In this document: piece after piece, positions 43,211-54,324 of the stretch
Numbering within the stretch: the first letter of the stretch is position 1
Layout of the letters: each line of letters starts with the position of its first letter
NCBI GenBank assembly: GCA_958510825.1
Contig: OY294044.1
Span: 99,920,893 to 99,984,892, forward strand
Length of the DNA: 64,000 nt
Direction: 5' to 3'
Source of the DNA: Brachypterus glaber
Lineage: Eukaryota; Arthropoda; Insecta; Coleoptera; Kateretidae
Made by a program: the position numbers and the translations under genes
The notes under the pieces: model-generated
What the model was told of the DNA's origin: nothing
Database searches by the model: none
What the model saw: the letters and a program-made list of their open reading frames with translations, nothing else

Positions 43211-45804
43211 TTACTTTTGAATGTTCCTCTATTGTATATTATGACGTATGTTGTATTGTTAATATTTATCGCTCCGATCAGGGCGATGTTGATGCATTTT
43301 TTGAATTACTTTTTGATTGTGTAAGTTGGTGTAATGAGAAATTTAAATATGTAATTATTTGCGGCGACTTTAATATTGACGAGACTAGAGACCCTAGAGA
43401 TTTTGATAAACTTTTAATTTATTTTCATATAATTTTTAACACTTTTAATTTATTTTCATATATCCAGTCTCCTACTCGAGTTTTTACGATCAGGCAGACT
43501 ACAGGATATTCTAAAATTGACTACATTGTTACCAATTTTAATGGCTGTAGCAGCGACAATTTAAATATTCCCTTTTCTGATCACAATGCGCAAATCCTTA
43601 AAGGAAAATTAAGCATTAACATTTTAAAAGAAAATACACCTGCGGAAACTTTTCTTTGTCGTAGGATTAACACAGAAAATACGAATTACTTTAAATTTCT
43701 TTTTAATAAACACTTTTGTAAAGTAGATAAAACAAAAGATTTTAGCTCTAATTTTAAATTATTTTTTGATACGTTATTGTGGTGTTTTGATTGTGCATGT
43801 CCAAAACTTGTTAAAAAACAACGGAAGTGTACTCCAGCTCTTAAAGTAAAATTTTCTGTTGAGTTACGGAAAGAATTAAATGACTTAAAAAATCTCAACT
43901 GGTTGCGTAAAAGAGATTCTAGCATGGCAACACAAGAACTCTATAAATCACATAAAAAGCAATTAAATAAAAAAATAATATCAGAGAAACAAAAACATTG
44001 TGCAAGTATCATTAATAATGCGACTAACAAAACTAGAGCATCTTGGAAAATGATTAAAGCTTTGCAAAATCGTACCCAAAAACCTAAAAACATTCATTTA
44101 TTAGAAAATAATATCTTAATAGCGGATGAATCTCGTGTTGCAGATACTTTTGGCAAATATTTAAGCAATGTAGTAAACAATTTATTAATTAGTACTTTTG
44201 GACAAGACTTATCTTCGGAGTGCACAACCAATCCTATTATCTCAGAAACTCTACTATTTAGACCTATCTTAAAGAACGAGGTCATATATGTGATTAAAGG
44301 TTTTCCGTGTAAAAAATCCACAGGATTAGACGAACTCCCAATAAGTTTTATTAAGAATGTTGTGAATGAGATTGCTCAACCCTTAACGGATTTAATCAAT
44401 ATGTCTGTAAAATCTGGGGAGTTCCCAAGCGCCCTTAAAGAATGTTCAGTTACCCTAATCCATAAAAAAAACGAAACCACCAATCTTGCCAATTATAGAC
44501 CCATCTCTTTATTAAGTGTCATATCAAAAATATTTGAAAAGCTTGTCTGCAGACAAATAGTAGATTTTTTACAAAAAAATAAAGTTCTCAATTCTTGTCA
44601 GCATGGTTTCAGGGAGGGCAGGTCCACAGAAACGGCCTCTATCGATTTTGTACAGCATCTGTATGAATCCATAGATAGTGGTTATTTTGTTATTGCTATA
44701 AGTTTCGACTTATCAAGGGCCTTTGACACTGTGGATCCTGATTTTCTCAAAACAAAACTTTTTAATTTAGGAGTACGTGGAAAGATTAATGATTGGATCA
44801 AGTCTTTTTTAACTAATAGGAGCTTTAGGGTTAAAATAAACGGAGTCTTCTCTAAATTATTTAAGTCATTTGCAGGAACCCCTCAAGGCAGTATTCTTGG
44901 GCCTTTATTATTTCTTCTTTTTGTAAATGACTTACCTTTTTTTGTTTTAGATGGTAAAATTTTCATGTATGCAGACGATACTACAATTGTCATTATTGAT
45001 TTAAATAGAGATAATCTTATTAAAAGAGTCAATATGGTAGTTGAAGCGTTCGCCAAGTGGTGCCATAAAAACAAATTAATACTTAACCATGATAAAACAG
45101 TCTTTACAGAATTTGGGCACCAAAGAAAGGTTTTCGCTAATCCCACTTTTGTCTTTAACAACCAATCATTTGTACCTGCTAAATCAGTCTGTTTTTTAGG
45201 AGTCACAATAGATAAAAATCTTACCTGGTCTCTCCACATTGATAAGCTTTGTAATAGACTTATGAAGCAAGTTTATGTTATTAGGAGCCTTAAAAACTCA
45301 CTAGATCAAAAGACCTTATTGAGTGTTTACTACGCAAATGTTCATTCGCTATTATCATATAACATAATTGTGTGGGGTCATTCTAGTGTTATTAATAGAG
45401 TTCTTGTAGTTCAAAAACGAATCATAAGAGTCATTTATAACCTTGACTTTAACCATACGTGTCGTGATCATTTTAAAAATAACTCTATTTTAACTGTGAC
45501 GTCTATTTATTTATTTAAGTTATTGGTATATGTTTTTAATAATCGTAATTTTTTTGTAACAAATGGTTATCTACATAATTACCCCACTCGACAACGAGAC
45601 CTAATTCGTTGCAATAAATTTAGATTATCGATGTTTAAAAAATCTCCTGCCTATGCAGGATACCACTATTTCAATATTTTACCCAATTCCATTAAAGAAG
45701 CCACATCTATTAACATTTTTAAAAAAAATATTAAAAAATTATTGCTCTCACAAACGTTTTATTCTTTCGAAGAGTTCGAAAACTATATGTCTACCCTGGT
45801 TTGA
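43211..45804 (+). CDS. LINE ORF2: partial endonuclease plus reverse transcriptase
   Basis: An uninterrupted frame of about 864 codons entering from the truncation; the first in-frame ATG is at 43777 (675 codons). Endonuclease signatures precede it: ICGDFNID at about 43356-43379 and the catalytic SDH at 43577-43585. RT motifs, counted from the ATG, are YRPISLLSVISKIFEK, QHGFREGRST, FDLSRAFDTVD (about residue 310), GTPQGSILGPLLF (about 367) and YADDTT (about 398). LGVTIDKNLTW follows in the thumb. The protein would copy element RNA at a nicked target, but the missing endonuclease start makes this copy inactive in practice. A 31-bp direct repeat at 43411-43472 lies in the endonuclease part. The clade assignment is by motif style only. 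Confidence 0.93.
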
Positions 45805-45987
45805 GTTATAAATATATCGCTTTCATAAGATCGTTCGTTTATTTTTTTTTTTGTGTTTTTATTTATGTATGCATGTAAATATTTTTTTTTTTTTTATATA
45901 CGAATAATATGTTTGTGATATAGTTTTAAGTCTCAATATTATATTTTAATGACGAGTCTATCTATTGTAAAATAGCCAAGGACAATA

Positions 45988-46013
45988 AAGATATCTAACT
46001 ATCTATCTATCTA
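45988..46013 (+). repeat. LINE 3' tail, (ATCT)n
   Basis: ATATCTAACTATCTATCTAT follows the AATAAAG motif and closes the LINE. Confidence 0.8.
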
Positions 46014-46172
46014 TACATTTTTTGAGTAATTTTAGCATATTTCAGTGGTTTTTTTTTCGTATATAATGTAACTATACAATACATACATATAGTAAAAATT
46101 TTACATTAGCCGTACGGTATTATCACATTAAATATAATAAATATTAGTTCGCACTAGAAAATTTACCATACA

Positions 46173-46573
46173 CTAAAGTTTATTTTTTAAGGTATAGTTA
46201 TTTTAAATTTGCCGCTAAATACTCCACAAAGTCCGATTTACACTGAAGCATGTGGCTTGTTTTAAATGTCAACATAACCAAAATTTATAATTTTTGTTTA
46301 CTTACTTTGTTTTTATGATGTTTTGATGTAAAAAAAGAGAATTGATAAAGCTGTTGCAAACAAAAAAAAAACAAAACAACAAAAACAAAATTTGCTTATA
46401 AAATCGCTTTTATTCCAAAAACCATTGTTTTGTTTTCGTTAATGGCACTTCAACGTTTTACGCTTGTGTAAATTGGGCCTAGTCATTTCGCTTACGACGC
46501 ATGCGTATCTTACGCTGCTATCGTAATTTCGAGATTGTTTAAAATAACTATACCTTAAAAATATAAACTTTAG
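46173..46573. mobile_element. MITE with CTAAAGTTTAT ends
   Basis: TTTTTTAAGGTATAGTTATT on the left mirrors AATAACTATACCTTAAAAA on the right, closed by CTAAAG / CTTTAG. Weaker inner pairing: GATTTACACTGAAG / CGCTTGTGTAAATTGG. About 400 bp. Confidence 0.75.
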
Positions 46574-46929
46574 ATGGATCCAAACATCTCACCTAGTGTA
46601 TTGTAAATTTATATCAATCCTTGTTACAGTGTATGCCAATAATAATTTTCGTTGAAAGACATTAATATTTAATTCTCGCCGTGTAAAACTACCAGTTTCC
46701 TGGTCTACTAGATAGATATTAAACGAGGAGACTGGTTTACGTTCAATATTTTTCAATGTAATAAACAACAAGTAAGCCGTGAAGATTGGTTTTTGACCTA
46801 GACAATTAACGATGTTTTAATATTATTTATAGTTCCAGTTTTTTTTTTATTATAGACCATACCTATAATGTATAATGATTATAATTAAATTAGCTATAAA
46901 TATTTTTTAAATACTTTTTTAACACCCTA
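46574..46929. other. No gene recognised
   Basis: The 60-codon minus frame at 46589-46771 has no recognised domain and no splice context. Confidence 0.3.
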
Positions 46930-47290
46930 TCTTACTTTTGAACTCTATCGACGTTAAATTTAAAACCCGAAAGTAAGACAACTTAATTTATCTTCTGGCA
47001 AATATTTTATATTTTTAGCTTTTAAAGTGTTGTCAGCGTTTTATAGAGGGATTCTTTTTAAATGGAAAGGGGATCGCGTAATACATCATTTTGAAGCAAA
47101 TATAATTCTCTATTCGACCATATATTTTATTTTTTTTAAACATTTTTTAAAGGTGTTAATTTTTCAGTTTTTTTTCTCTAAATGCGTTTTTTGAGATTTT
47201 TTTTTTAAGAAATTTTGACGAAAATTGATATCTTTAATACTATTTTAAACCCTCAAAAAATGTCTAAAAATATAATAGTTGTTTATAAAA

Positions 47291-48071
47291 CAAGGGCGAA
47301 AAGTTACATTTTTCAATTGAGTAGGTTTTTAGAAGCCGAGGGCCGACCGATAGGGCCGGCCCGAGGGTGATAAACCTACCAAATCAAAATTTAACTTTTT
47401 GTCCGTGTACAATACAATATTTTTTATTCGATTATTACTAATTATAATAAATTATTAAAATATACTTAATTTTAAATTGCAAAAAATATTTCTTTTTACA
47501 GTCTCATTACTTATCTAGTTATCCATGATTGCTATCCAATCACATCGCTAAAAGAACAATTGAATCGTTTCTTTTGCGTGTGGTTTCATTTTCAAATTAA
47601 AAGAGCTATAGTTGGTGTTTCGATTAATTTCTTTTAAAATGTGTCTGTTATGAAAAAATAATACGTCTGAAACCGTTCTATGAATATTATAAATATTAAA
47701 ATTGATTTTACAATAGAAATTTTGTGTTTGTAATTTATTTTAGTGTATGAATACAGATTAATCGGTTAACATATATGTTGAGGTAATGTTGTAGAAGAGA
47801 TTTTTATTTTGTATGAAATTATTATAACAACTATCTGGTCAAAACGAACAGTTAGTTCAAGACCAAAAGTGACCAAAAGGTCATATTTCTTTATAAATAT
47901 TACAGTAAAGGTGAAGCATCTTCTTTTAAAAAGCTTAAAAATAACATGTTTTAGTTAGCGGGAGAAAAAACCTTCTGGCCCTAGGGCCACAAAGTTCAAC
48001 TTTTCGCCCGTAAAACATAAACGAAAAGTGTCGCTTTTAGAATCAATCGAATAAAATAGATATTTATAATA
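47291..48071. repeat. Unit 1 of a 781-bp tandem dimer
   Basis: Begins CAAGGGCGAAAAGTTACATT and contains the GC-rich hairpin-forming GAAGCCGAGGGCCGACCGAT. It ends with a TGGCCCTAGGGCCA-type palindrome and AATCAATCGAATAAAA. No coding frame. Family unknown. Confidence 0.85.
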
Positions 48072-48836
48072 CAAGGGCGAAAAGCTAAGTTTTTCGATTG
48101 AGTAGGTTTTTAGAAGCCGAGGGCCGGCCGATGGGGCCGGCTCGAGGTTAATAAACCTACGAAATCGGAATTTAACTTTTCGCCCGCATATTATACAATA
48201 TTTTTTATTCGATTGAAACTAATTATAATAAATTATTAAAATATACTTAATTTTAAGTTACAAAAATTATTTCTTTTTACTCTTATCCATGACAAATTGC
48301 TATCAAATCAAATCGCTAAAAAACAATTGAATTGTTTCTTTTGCGTTCGGTTTCATTTTCAAATTAAAAAAGCTATAGCTTGGTGATTTCTGTTAAAATG
48401 TGTCTGATATGAAAATAATAATACTTCTGAAACCGTTCTATGAATATTATAAATACTGAAATTGATTTTACAATTGAAATTTTGTGTTTTTAATTTGTTT
48501 TAGTGGATGAATACGTATTAATCAGTTAACATATATTTTGAGGTTATGTCATAAAAGAAAATTTTGTATGAAATGACTATAATAACTGTATCTGGTCAAA
48601 AAGAACATATAGTTTAAGACCAAAAGTGACCAAAAGGTCATATTTCTTTACAAATATCACAGTAAAGTTAGCATCTAAACAGTAAAGGTAAAGCATCTTA
48701 TTATCTTTAAATTAACAAGTTTTATTTAGCGGGCCAAAAAAACTTTTTGGCCCTAGGGCCACAAAGTCCAACTTTTGGCCCGCAAAACATGAACAAAAAG
48801 TGACGTTTTTAGAATCAATCGAATAAAAAAAATATA
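48072..48836. repeat. Unit 2 of the 781-bp tandem dimer
   Basis: The same order of blocks as unit 1 with moderate divergence (GAGGGCCGGCCGATGGGGCC). Both units have the motif GGGCGAAAAG...CTTTTCGCCC near their starts. Confidence 0.85.
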
Positions 48837-48960
48837 TGGTCGAATAGAGAATTTTATGAGCTTTAAAATGAAGTAACACACGACCCCCTTCTATAAAAAG
48901 AAATTCCCCCCTATGCCCTCTCTACATTTTAAAAGTTACAAATATCAAATATATTTAAAA

Positions 48961-49796
48961 AGATTGGTTCTACCAAAAATACTGTTTGGGGACAATAGTA
49001 TAATGAAACGAGTATTTTGTATTATTTTTTCTATTTAAGTAGTTTTTACAAAAAAAGATAAAATTTAATATACTGGGGGATTTTTTTTTAACGATTGGCA
49101 AACCTGTAACAAAGGTAATCTTTCATAGTTCTTGGGACAAATGTGTTAGTTCCTAAAACAATAAGCGATGTTCGTTTGTCCTGTTGCCAACCCAAGAAAA
49201 AAACTAATTTGCGTGTGCAACTCAAAAGAAAAATTTATATATTAATAAGTTTGGACTTTTTGACAAAACATTTGAAGAACGTTATATCGTTAATTATAAC
49301 GTGCGTATGCGCTAATAATGTTAGGAAGATTATTTTGGCGCTAATTATGTAGCGCGGATTGCGTGGGGCAAAAAAAGGATTGACGCGAGTGATATAACCA
49401 GAATTTGCGTCAAAGCGAGAGAACACGAGAAAAACAAAGTAACACAGATATCTTGAGATATAAATATTATTTATGTTGCTGACCACGTTAATCTTCTATG
49501 AATTAAACCATAAATAATAAAATTTATTATTTATCATTTAATGAAAGTGGTTTTCGGTTCAAAATTCTAAAATAAGAATGTATGTATACAGGAAAATTTA
49601 AATCAAAGTATATTTATGTGCTGGTATTCCCGAACGAGAATTTTTGATTGATTATTGACATTGTAATGTTTAAAAATTCAGGGTTAGTGGCCAATAACTC
49701 CTGGGATTGGTAGGTCTAGCACATCATCCAAAATGTCCATGACATTATGTCTAAGACATAGCATGTTTATAATCTATTAACAATTCAGTGTACGCC
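48961..49796. other. Diverged repeat, no gene
   Basis: Blocks such as TTTGTC(C/T)(T/G)GTTGCCAAC and CAACTCAAAAGAAAAA are shared with 39105-39135, so this is a dispersed repeat. Overlapping 69- and 83-codon frames on opposite strands are not supported. Confidence 0.4.
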
Positions 49797-50040
49797 TACA
49801 TACCGAATTTCAAGTTTCTACGACCTCCCGTTCGAAAAATGTCACTTTGACAGGTTGGCCATCTTGTTTGTTGGTTTTGTCGATTTTTTTGCCATTATAC
49901 TCCTACATACCGAATTTCAAGTTTCTACGACCTTTTGTATTTTCCCAATCTGCCCCATCCCAACGTTTACCAATAAATAATATCGAGCGAAAACTTTTGG
50001 TATTAAACCTGTATGCCAAATTTCAAGTCTCTTGAAAAAT
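49797..50040 (+). repeat. Local duplication of a dispersed repeat
   Basis: TACATACCGAATTTCAAGTT plus TCTACGACCT occurs at 49797 and 49903. It is followed by a block related to 12580-12690. Confidence 0.75.
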
Positions 50041-50398
50041 TAATAATAATTTTTCTTAAGATCACTAAGAGAGTATTTCGAGATCATATTTTCTTCAGGG
50101 TTATTATTAATAATTAGAACAGTAAGCGGCATAGCAATTATTTTAAACTTTAAAAAATTATTATCCTTCTCCTAACGCCGATCCTGTTAGAGTTAAAAAA
50201 AATTAGTTTCAACGTCCTTAAAAACAACTATACAAATTTTAAAATTTTACAATGTGAATGTAAAATAAGTAAAACACTGTTGTCGTAATGAAAGTATTAA
50301 CTCTGGTAATAATATAAAGAAAAGTAATAAAATAGGATCCGATTATTTTCTCAGTGTAAGTAGGTCTATTCTGCACATGCTTGGTGATAATTAACGAA

Positions 50399-50615
50399 CT
50401 ATGGTCTGTTTCATCAAGCAAGATAGTAAATTAAAAATCGCACAGTAAATATTTTTACAACAGGTTTAAATAGTATATGTTTGTGTATAGAATATTGATA
50501 TGTTTTTTAAAATAAACTACGCAGTATATTCACACATCCAATATTCGAATCTGTTTTCAAAATATTCACTGTGCGATTTTTAATTTACTATCTTGCTTGA
50601 TGAAATAGAACATAG
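50399..50615. mobile_element. Palindromic MITE, about 65-bp arms
   Basis: TCATCAAGCAAGATAGTAAA and TTTACTATCTTGCTTGATGA are exact complements, extended by AAAAATCGCACAGT / ACTGTGCGATTTTT. Confidence 0.88.
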
Positions 50616-50632
50616 ATATATAATAAATTTTT

Positions 50633-50700
50633 TGACTACACTGTGCATGCGTAAGTATAATTACGGACATAGTTATACTAACGCATGCGCAGTGTAGTCA
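50633..50700. repeat. 68-bp hairpin with ACGCATGCGCAGT
   Basis: TGACTACACTGTGCATGCGT and ACGCATGCGCAGTGTAGTCA pair with one mismatch, plus a further few bases. The loop is about 12 bases. Confidence 0.9.
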
Positions 50701-51189
50701 TAAAATAAATTATATTTCTAGTTAGTTCGCTAATTTTTTATTAAAAATTTTAGGTCATGAGTAAAAATTGAGTAAAGTCGTAAAAAATATAAAATGTCAT
50801 GCTTAACAAATATTATGATAATTACTATTATTTCCACAGATATATGCTAAATTATTTTATTATTAGATATAAAATCTATAGTTTTCATTATCAATGCTGT
50901 AAAAACAATGTAATGTTTACGATAATGTACAAGTAACTACCTAATAAAAATTTCTACCTACTTTTATGGTTTGGGTTGACTCTTGAAGAAGGCTTGATTA
51001 GTGCCAATAAATGGCTTTACTGATTAGGAAAGACATGTGTTACCCAAAGCTCTCGGATAGGATTGTTTTTGGTAAAAATCTGGGTAAGAGGGTAAAAAGT
51101 GTAAAAAACTATTCTTTCTGAACGAACGACCACCACCTAGTCAAAATTGGTGAGGTCCAGGTCTATAAGGGCTCAAATTAAAGGTCTTG
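50701..51189. other. No gene recognised
   Basis: AT-rich, with no paired repeats seen. Confidence 0.3.
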
Positions 51190-51800
51190 AACTCTACTTT
51201 CTGAATTTGATTGGCCCTTGCACTAAATCGCTATAGGAAATCCAATATGGCGCTAGAACCACGTGGCCTTCACCACTTTTATTACTTAAACGACTATAAC
51301 ACCACTCGCATGAATCCGATTGAGGTCTACAAAGACTAAAATAAAAGTTCTTGAACTCTACTTTCGAAAGCTGTGTGAAAATTTTTTTTTGTTCACCTAA
51401 AATCCAATATGGCCGCCAAAACCACTTGACATAAAAAAAATAACTGTTTGAGTCTTATTGAGGTCTATGTAGGTACGTGGGGGCGCTGATCAAGAATCCA
51501 AAGTCCGTTTTGTAAAATTCAAGATCCAATATGGCGCATGAGATTTTGATCTTAAATTTTACAAATCTGAGTTCGAATTCGTGATCAGAGAACTCACAAA
51601 AACTCCTACATACCAAATTTGGAGTGAATCGGTTCATTTTTGAAAATCTCATCCTCCATATTGGACCGTCATTTTGAATTTTACAAATCTGACTTTGGAT
51701 TCATGATCAGCGACCCGAAAAACCCTGATATACATAGACCTCAATAAGACTCAAACAGTTTATTTTTTTAATGTTACGTGGTTTTGGCGGCCATATTTGA
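51190..51800. repeat. Inverted and tandem repeat with CCAATATGGC blocks
   Basis: Arms of an inverted repeat at about 51405-51570 and 51640-51800 share GGCCGCCAAAACCAC, TGAGTCTTATTGAGGTCTAT and TTTGTAAAATTCAA. A direct repeat (AGGTCT...CTTGAACTCTACTTTC) lies upstream at 51198 and 51340. Confidence 0.75.
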
Positions 51801-52300
51801 TGATATCATGGTTATATATGGGTACCCAATTCAAGAATAGCTTAAAACCTCCTAATTTAAAGAATTATACAAGTTTAGAAAAAATAATTTTTTTTTGGCA
51901 TTTCTGGTGTCCATACTAAATGTTGCCTGGTGTTTCAAATAGGCAAAAACATTTAGTATTTACTACGGTATATAATTCTCAGTGTAGTTAAAAAAATTAA
52001 AACAAAAAATAAAATTTGACATTTGAAATGTCACATGTGGAACCGTCAACGGGGTATACTTTGAACTGGGGGTAAACTTTGAACAAATTTACAAGTTTAT
52101 TTACATTAATTTAATAACTTTATTAATATTTTAAAGTTAAAAATTTTGATACCCCCTGTTATGTAGATACAATACCCGCTGTTATTTAAATACAATAAAG
52201 TTATTAAATTAATGTAACCCTGGTAGAAAACTACATAAATCTAACTTCATAACATTAGATTAGGGACATTTTTATGTTTAGTCTTAAACGTTATACAAAA

Positions 52301-52425
52301 ACGTTGTAAAATATATAAATCTAACCTTAAAAACTAACGTTTGACAAACACGTTATAAAATATATAAATCTAACCTTAAAAACTAACGTTTGACAAAAAC
52401 GTTATAAAATATATAAATCTAACGT
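52301..52425 (+). repeat. 49-bp tandem repeat, 2.5 units
   Basis: ACGTTATAAAATATATAAAT and CTAACCTTAAAAACTAACG recur at 52301, 52350 and 52399. Confidence 0.9.
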
Positions 52426-53058
52426 TAGTTTCCTAACCAAATTCTAACCTTTTTCTAACCTTATTCTAACTAAATATTTTTTTAATTTCCATTATTAATA
52501 TATACCCACTAAACATGAAACATAACAACAACATTTATACAATATTGGTTTTAAGTAACATGACATACATTGTTGTGTTACATTTAAAAAACATTTTAAA
52601 AATGTTGCATTTAAATAACCAATGTAACATGGATTTGTTACATTTGAAAAATATTGCATAAATGTCTTTTTTAAGTAGAATAATATACATTGCTTTGTTA
52701 CTTTTAAAATACATTATAGCAACATTTTCTTGCGACGTTTTCATTGGTTGGAACGAGTTTATACGGGTCAAGACAAAGTACGCTTCGAGGTGTAGCTTTT
52801 TCTGAGATTTTAATGAAATTATTGTGTTATTAGTTTTTAGTGTTGGTTTATAGTTCAAAAATTAAACATGGAATATAATTATTACCATAAGGTATGTTTT
52901 AAGTATAATTTATAATAAATATTATATAATTTGAGATTATAACCTCAAAAAATAAAGTTACAATTAATAAAGATCCATAAGAGATGATGGACAAAAATAT
53001 TCACATAATATAATAGTATTTTTATAATAAAATTCGAAGATAAAAGTATTTATATTCA

Positions 53059-53416
53059 CAGTGTCGAACTGGACAACCGGAGGCCAGTGAGATTTCTGAC
53101 ATGTGAGGGGCCCCCAAGTTAATGAAAGTAAGAAAACAACCCTCAAAAAAAAAGTTCTTCACCTCTGACGACTCTTTCACCCAGGTGACAGGTACCTGTC
53201 ACCTCTGGAAAAAAACTTTACCCCTGGTGGGCCTTGGTAAAAAAATTTGATGACTAAAATAAAAAAGGTGGTCCTCAGCTCTGGAATAAAGCTTTAGCCC
53301 TGGTGGGAAAAGAAAAGTCCTCACCTCTGGGTGGGGGTGGGCAACGTATGAGAGGCCCCCAAATCAGGGGGGGCGTGAGATTTTTCTTCCTATTTCACCT
53401 GTCCAGTCCGACAATG
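53059..53416. mobile_element. Small hAT-like non-autonomous element
   Basis: CAGTGTCGAACTGGACA and TGTCCAGTCCGACAATG are inverted ends. The flanks TATATTCA / TATATTAT match at six of eight positions. The interior has repeated CACCTCTG and CCCTGGTGGG blocks, a GC-rich island in an AT-rich area. Confidence 0.75.
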
Positions 53417-53424
53417 TATATTAT

Positions 53425-54136
53425 ATTATGTGTACCTATACCCTAAATATGTTTTTAGGTAATGTTCATTGGAGAAAGACTTTAAATTTGAAGTTATAGA
53501 ATGGCAACAAAGCAATTGCCTTTAAATACATACTACAAAAAATTAATGTTGTATTGAAATTAAAAAAAAACCACTGGCAGCAAAATGTTGAAAGAGATGA
53601 AAAAAATCATCACCCTATAAAGGTAGCTGTAGCTGCCCCCCAGAGACGGTCCCAATTGGCACATTGGCAACATTTGGATAAAGTTTCCTTTAAATGAACT
53701 CTAGACACGTTGGTAAATTTTCAACAGTGATAAGCTTTTTTTAGTTAAGTTTTTGCGATTTTTATTTTTATAATAAATATCATAAAAATTTTTTTTTTAA
53801 ATAATTTTAATTAAAATTCTTTTATTTCTTTTCTAAGCCTTAAACATTTTGAAAAATATTAATTAAATTTAACTTGTATGTATTTGTGATATTTATTGTC
53901 ATAGTATTAATTTAGAAGAATGTTAGAATCTGATGTTTCGTTTCTTACTAAGATATTTAGGGATTACACTGAAAATTTGCCGTAAATTAATTTCTGTATG
54001 CAACAGCGATACAAATTAGTCTGGGCTTCCATTTCAGTGTAATCCAAGAAGATGTCTTGGGTAGTGAGAAGAAACGTCGGATGATTCGGTCCTTCTGAAT
54101 CAATATTATTACAACATTAAAAATATATTTAAATTA
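53425..54136. other. Interior of the nested element, no gene
   Basis: AT-rich with no coding frame recognised. Confidence 0.35.
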
Positions 54137-54324
54137 ATGAAGCTGAAGTTTGCAACGTTATTTTGCATCGAAAATTCAAATAGTACTAGTATTTTAGAAA
54201 ACTCGCCGCAACCGGCTTGTTTTCTAAACTTGTACTCGTGCGCTAAAAACGTGTTATGGAATAAGTGCTTTAATATACTATTTGAATTTTCGTTGCAAAA
54301 AAACGTTGAAAACTTCAGCTTCAT
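54137..54324. mobile_element. Palindromic MITE with 8-bp target duplication
   Basis: 188 bp with ends ATGAAGCTGAAGTTTGCAAC and GTTGAAAACTTCAGCTTCAT, flanked by a perfect TTAAATTA duplication (54129-54136, 54325-54332). An ATG in each terminus makes mirror-image frames on both strands that are artefacts. The 8-bp duplication would suit a hAT-type or related transposase, though the ends are not classic hAT. A fragment occurs at 38755-38825. Confidence 0.85.

Larger units (their letters stand above)
43200..46013 (+). mobile_element. 5'-truncated LINE (CR1/Jockey group) with open ORF2
   Basis: It lacks the 5' UTR, ORF1 and start of ORF2. It retains the latter part of the endonuclease and a full reverse transcriptase in one open frame, about 170 bp of 3' UTR with CAATAAAGATATC, and a 3' (ATCT)n-type tail at 45990-46013. 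Ending in a short microsatellite instead of poly(A) is usual for CR1-related clades. Lack of stops suggests a fairly young insertion. Confidence 0.9.
46930..48960. mobile_element. Second copy of the 26063 mariner-type family, interrupted
   Basis: The left half (AAGTAAGACAACTTAATTTA, GGGGATCGCGTAATACATCA) and right half (AATGAAGTAACACACGACCC) match the arms of 26063-26739. In place of the continuous interior there is a dimer of a 781-bp unit (next entries). Confidence 0.7.
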
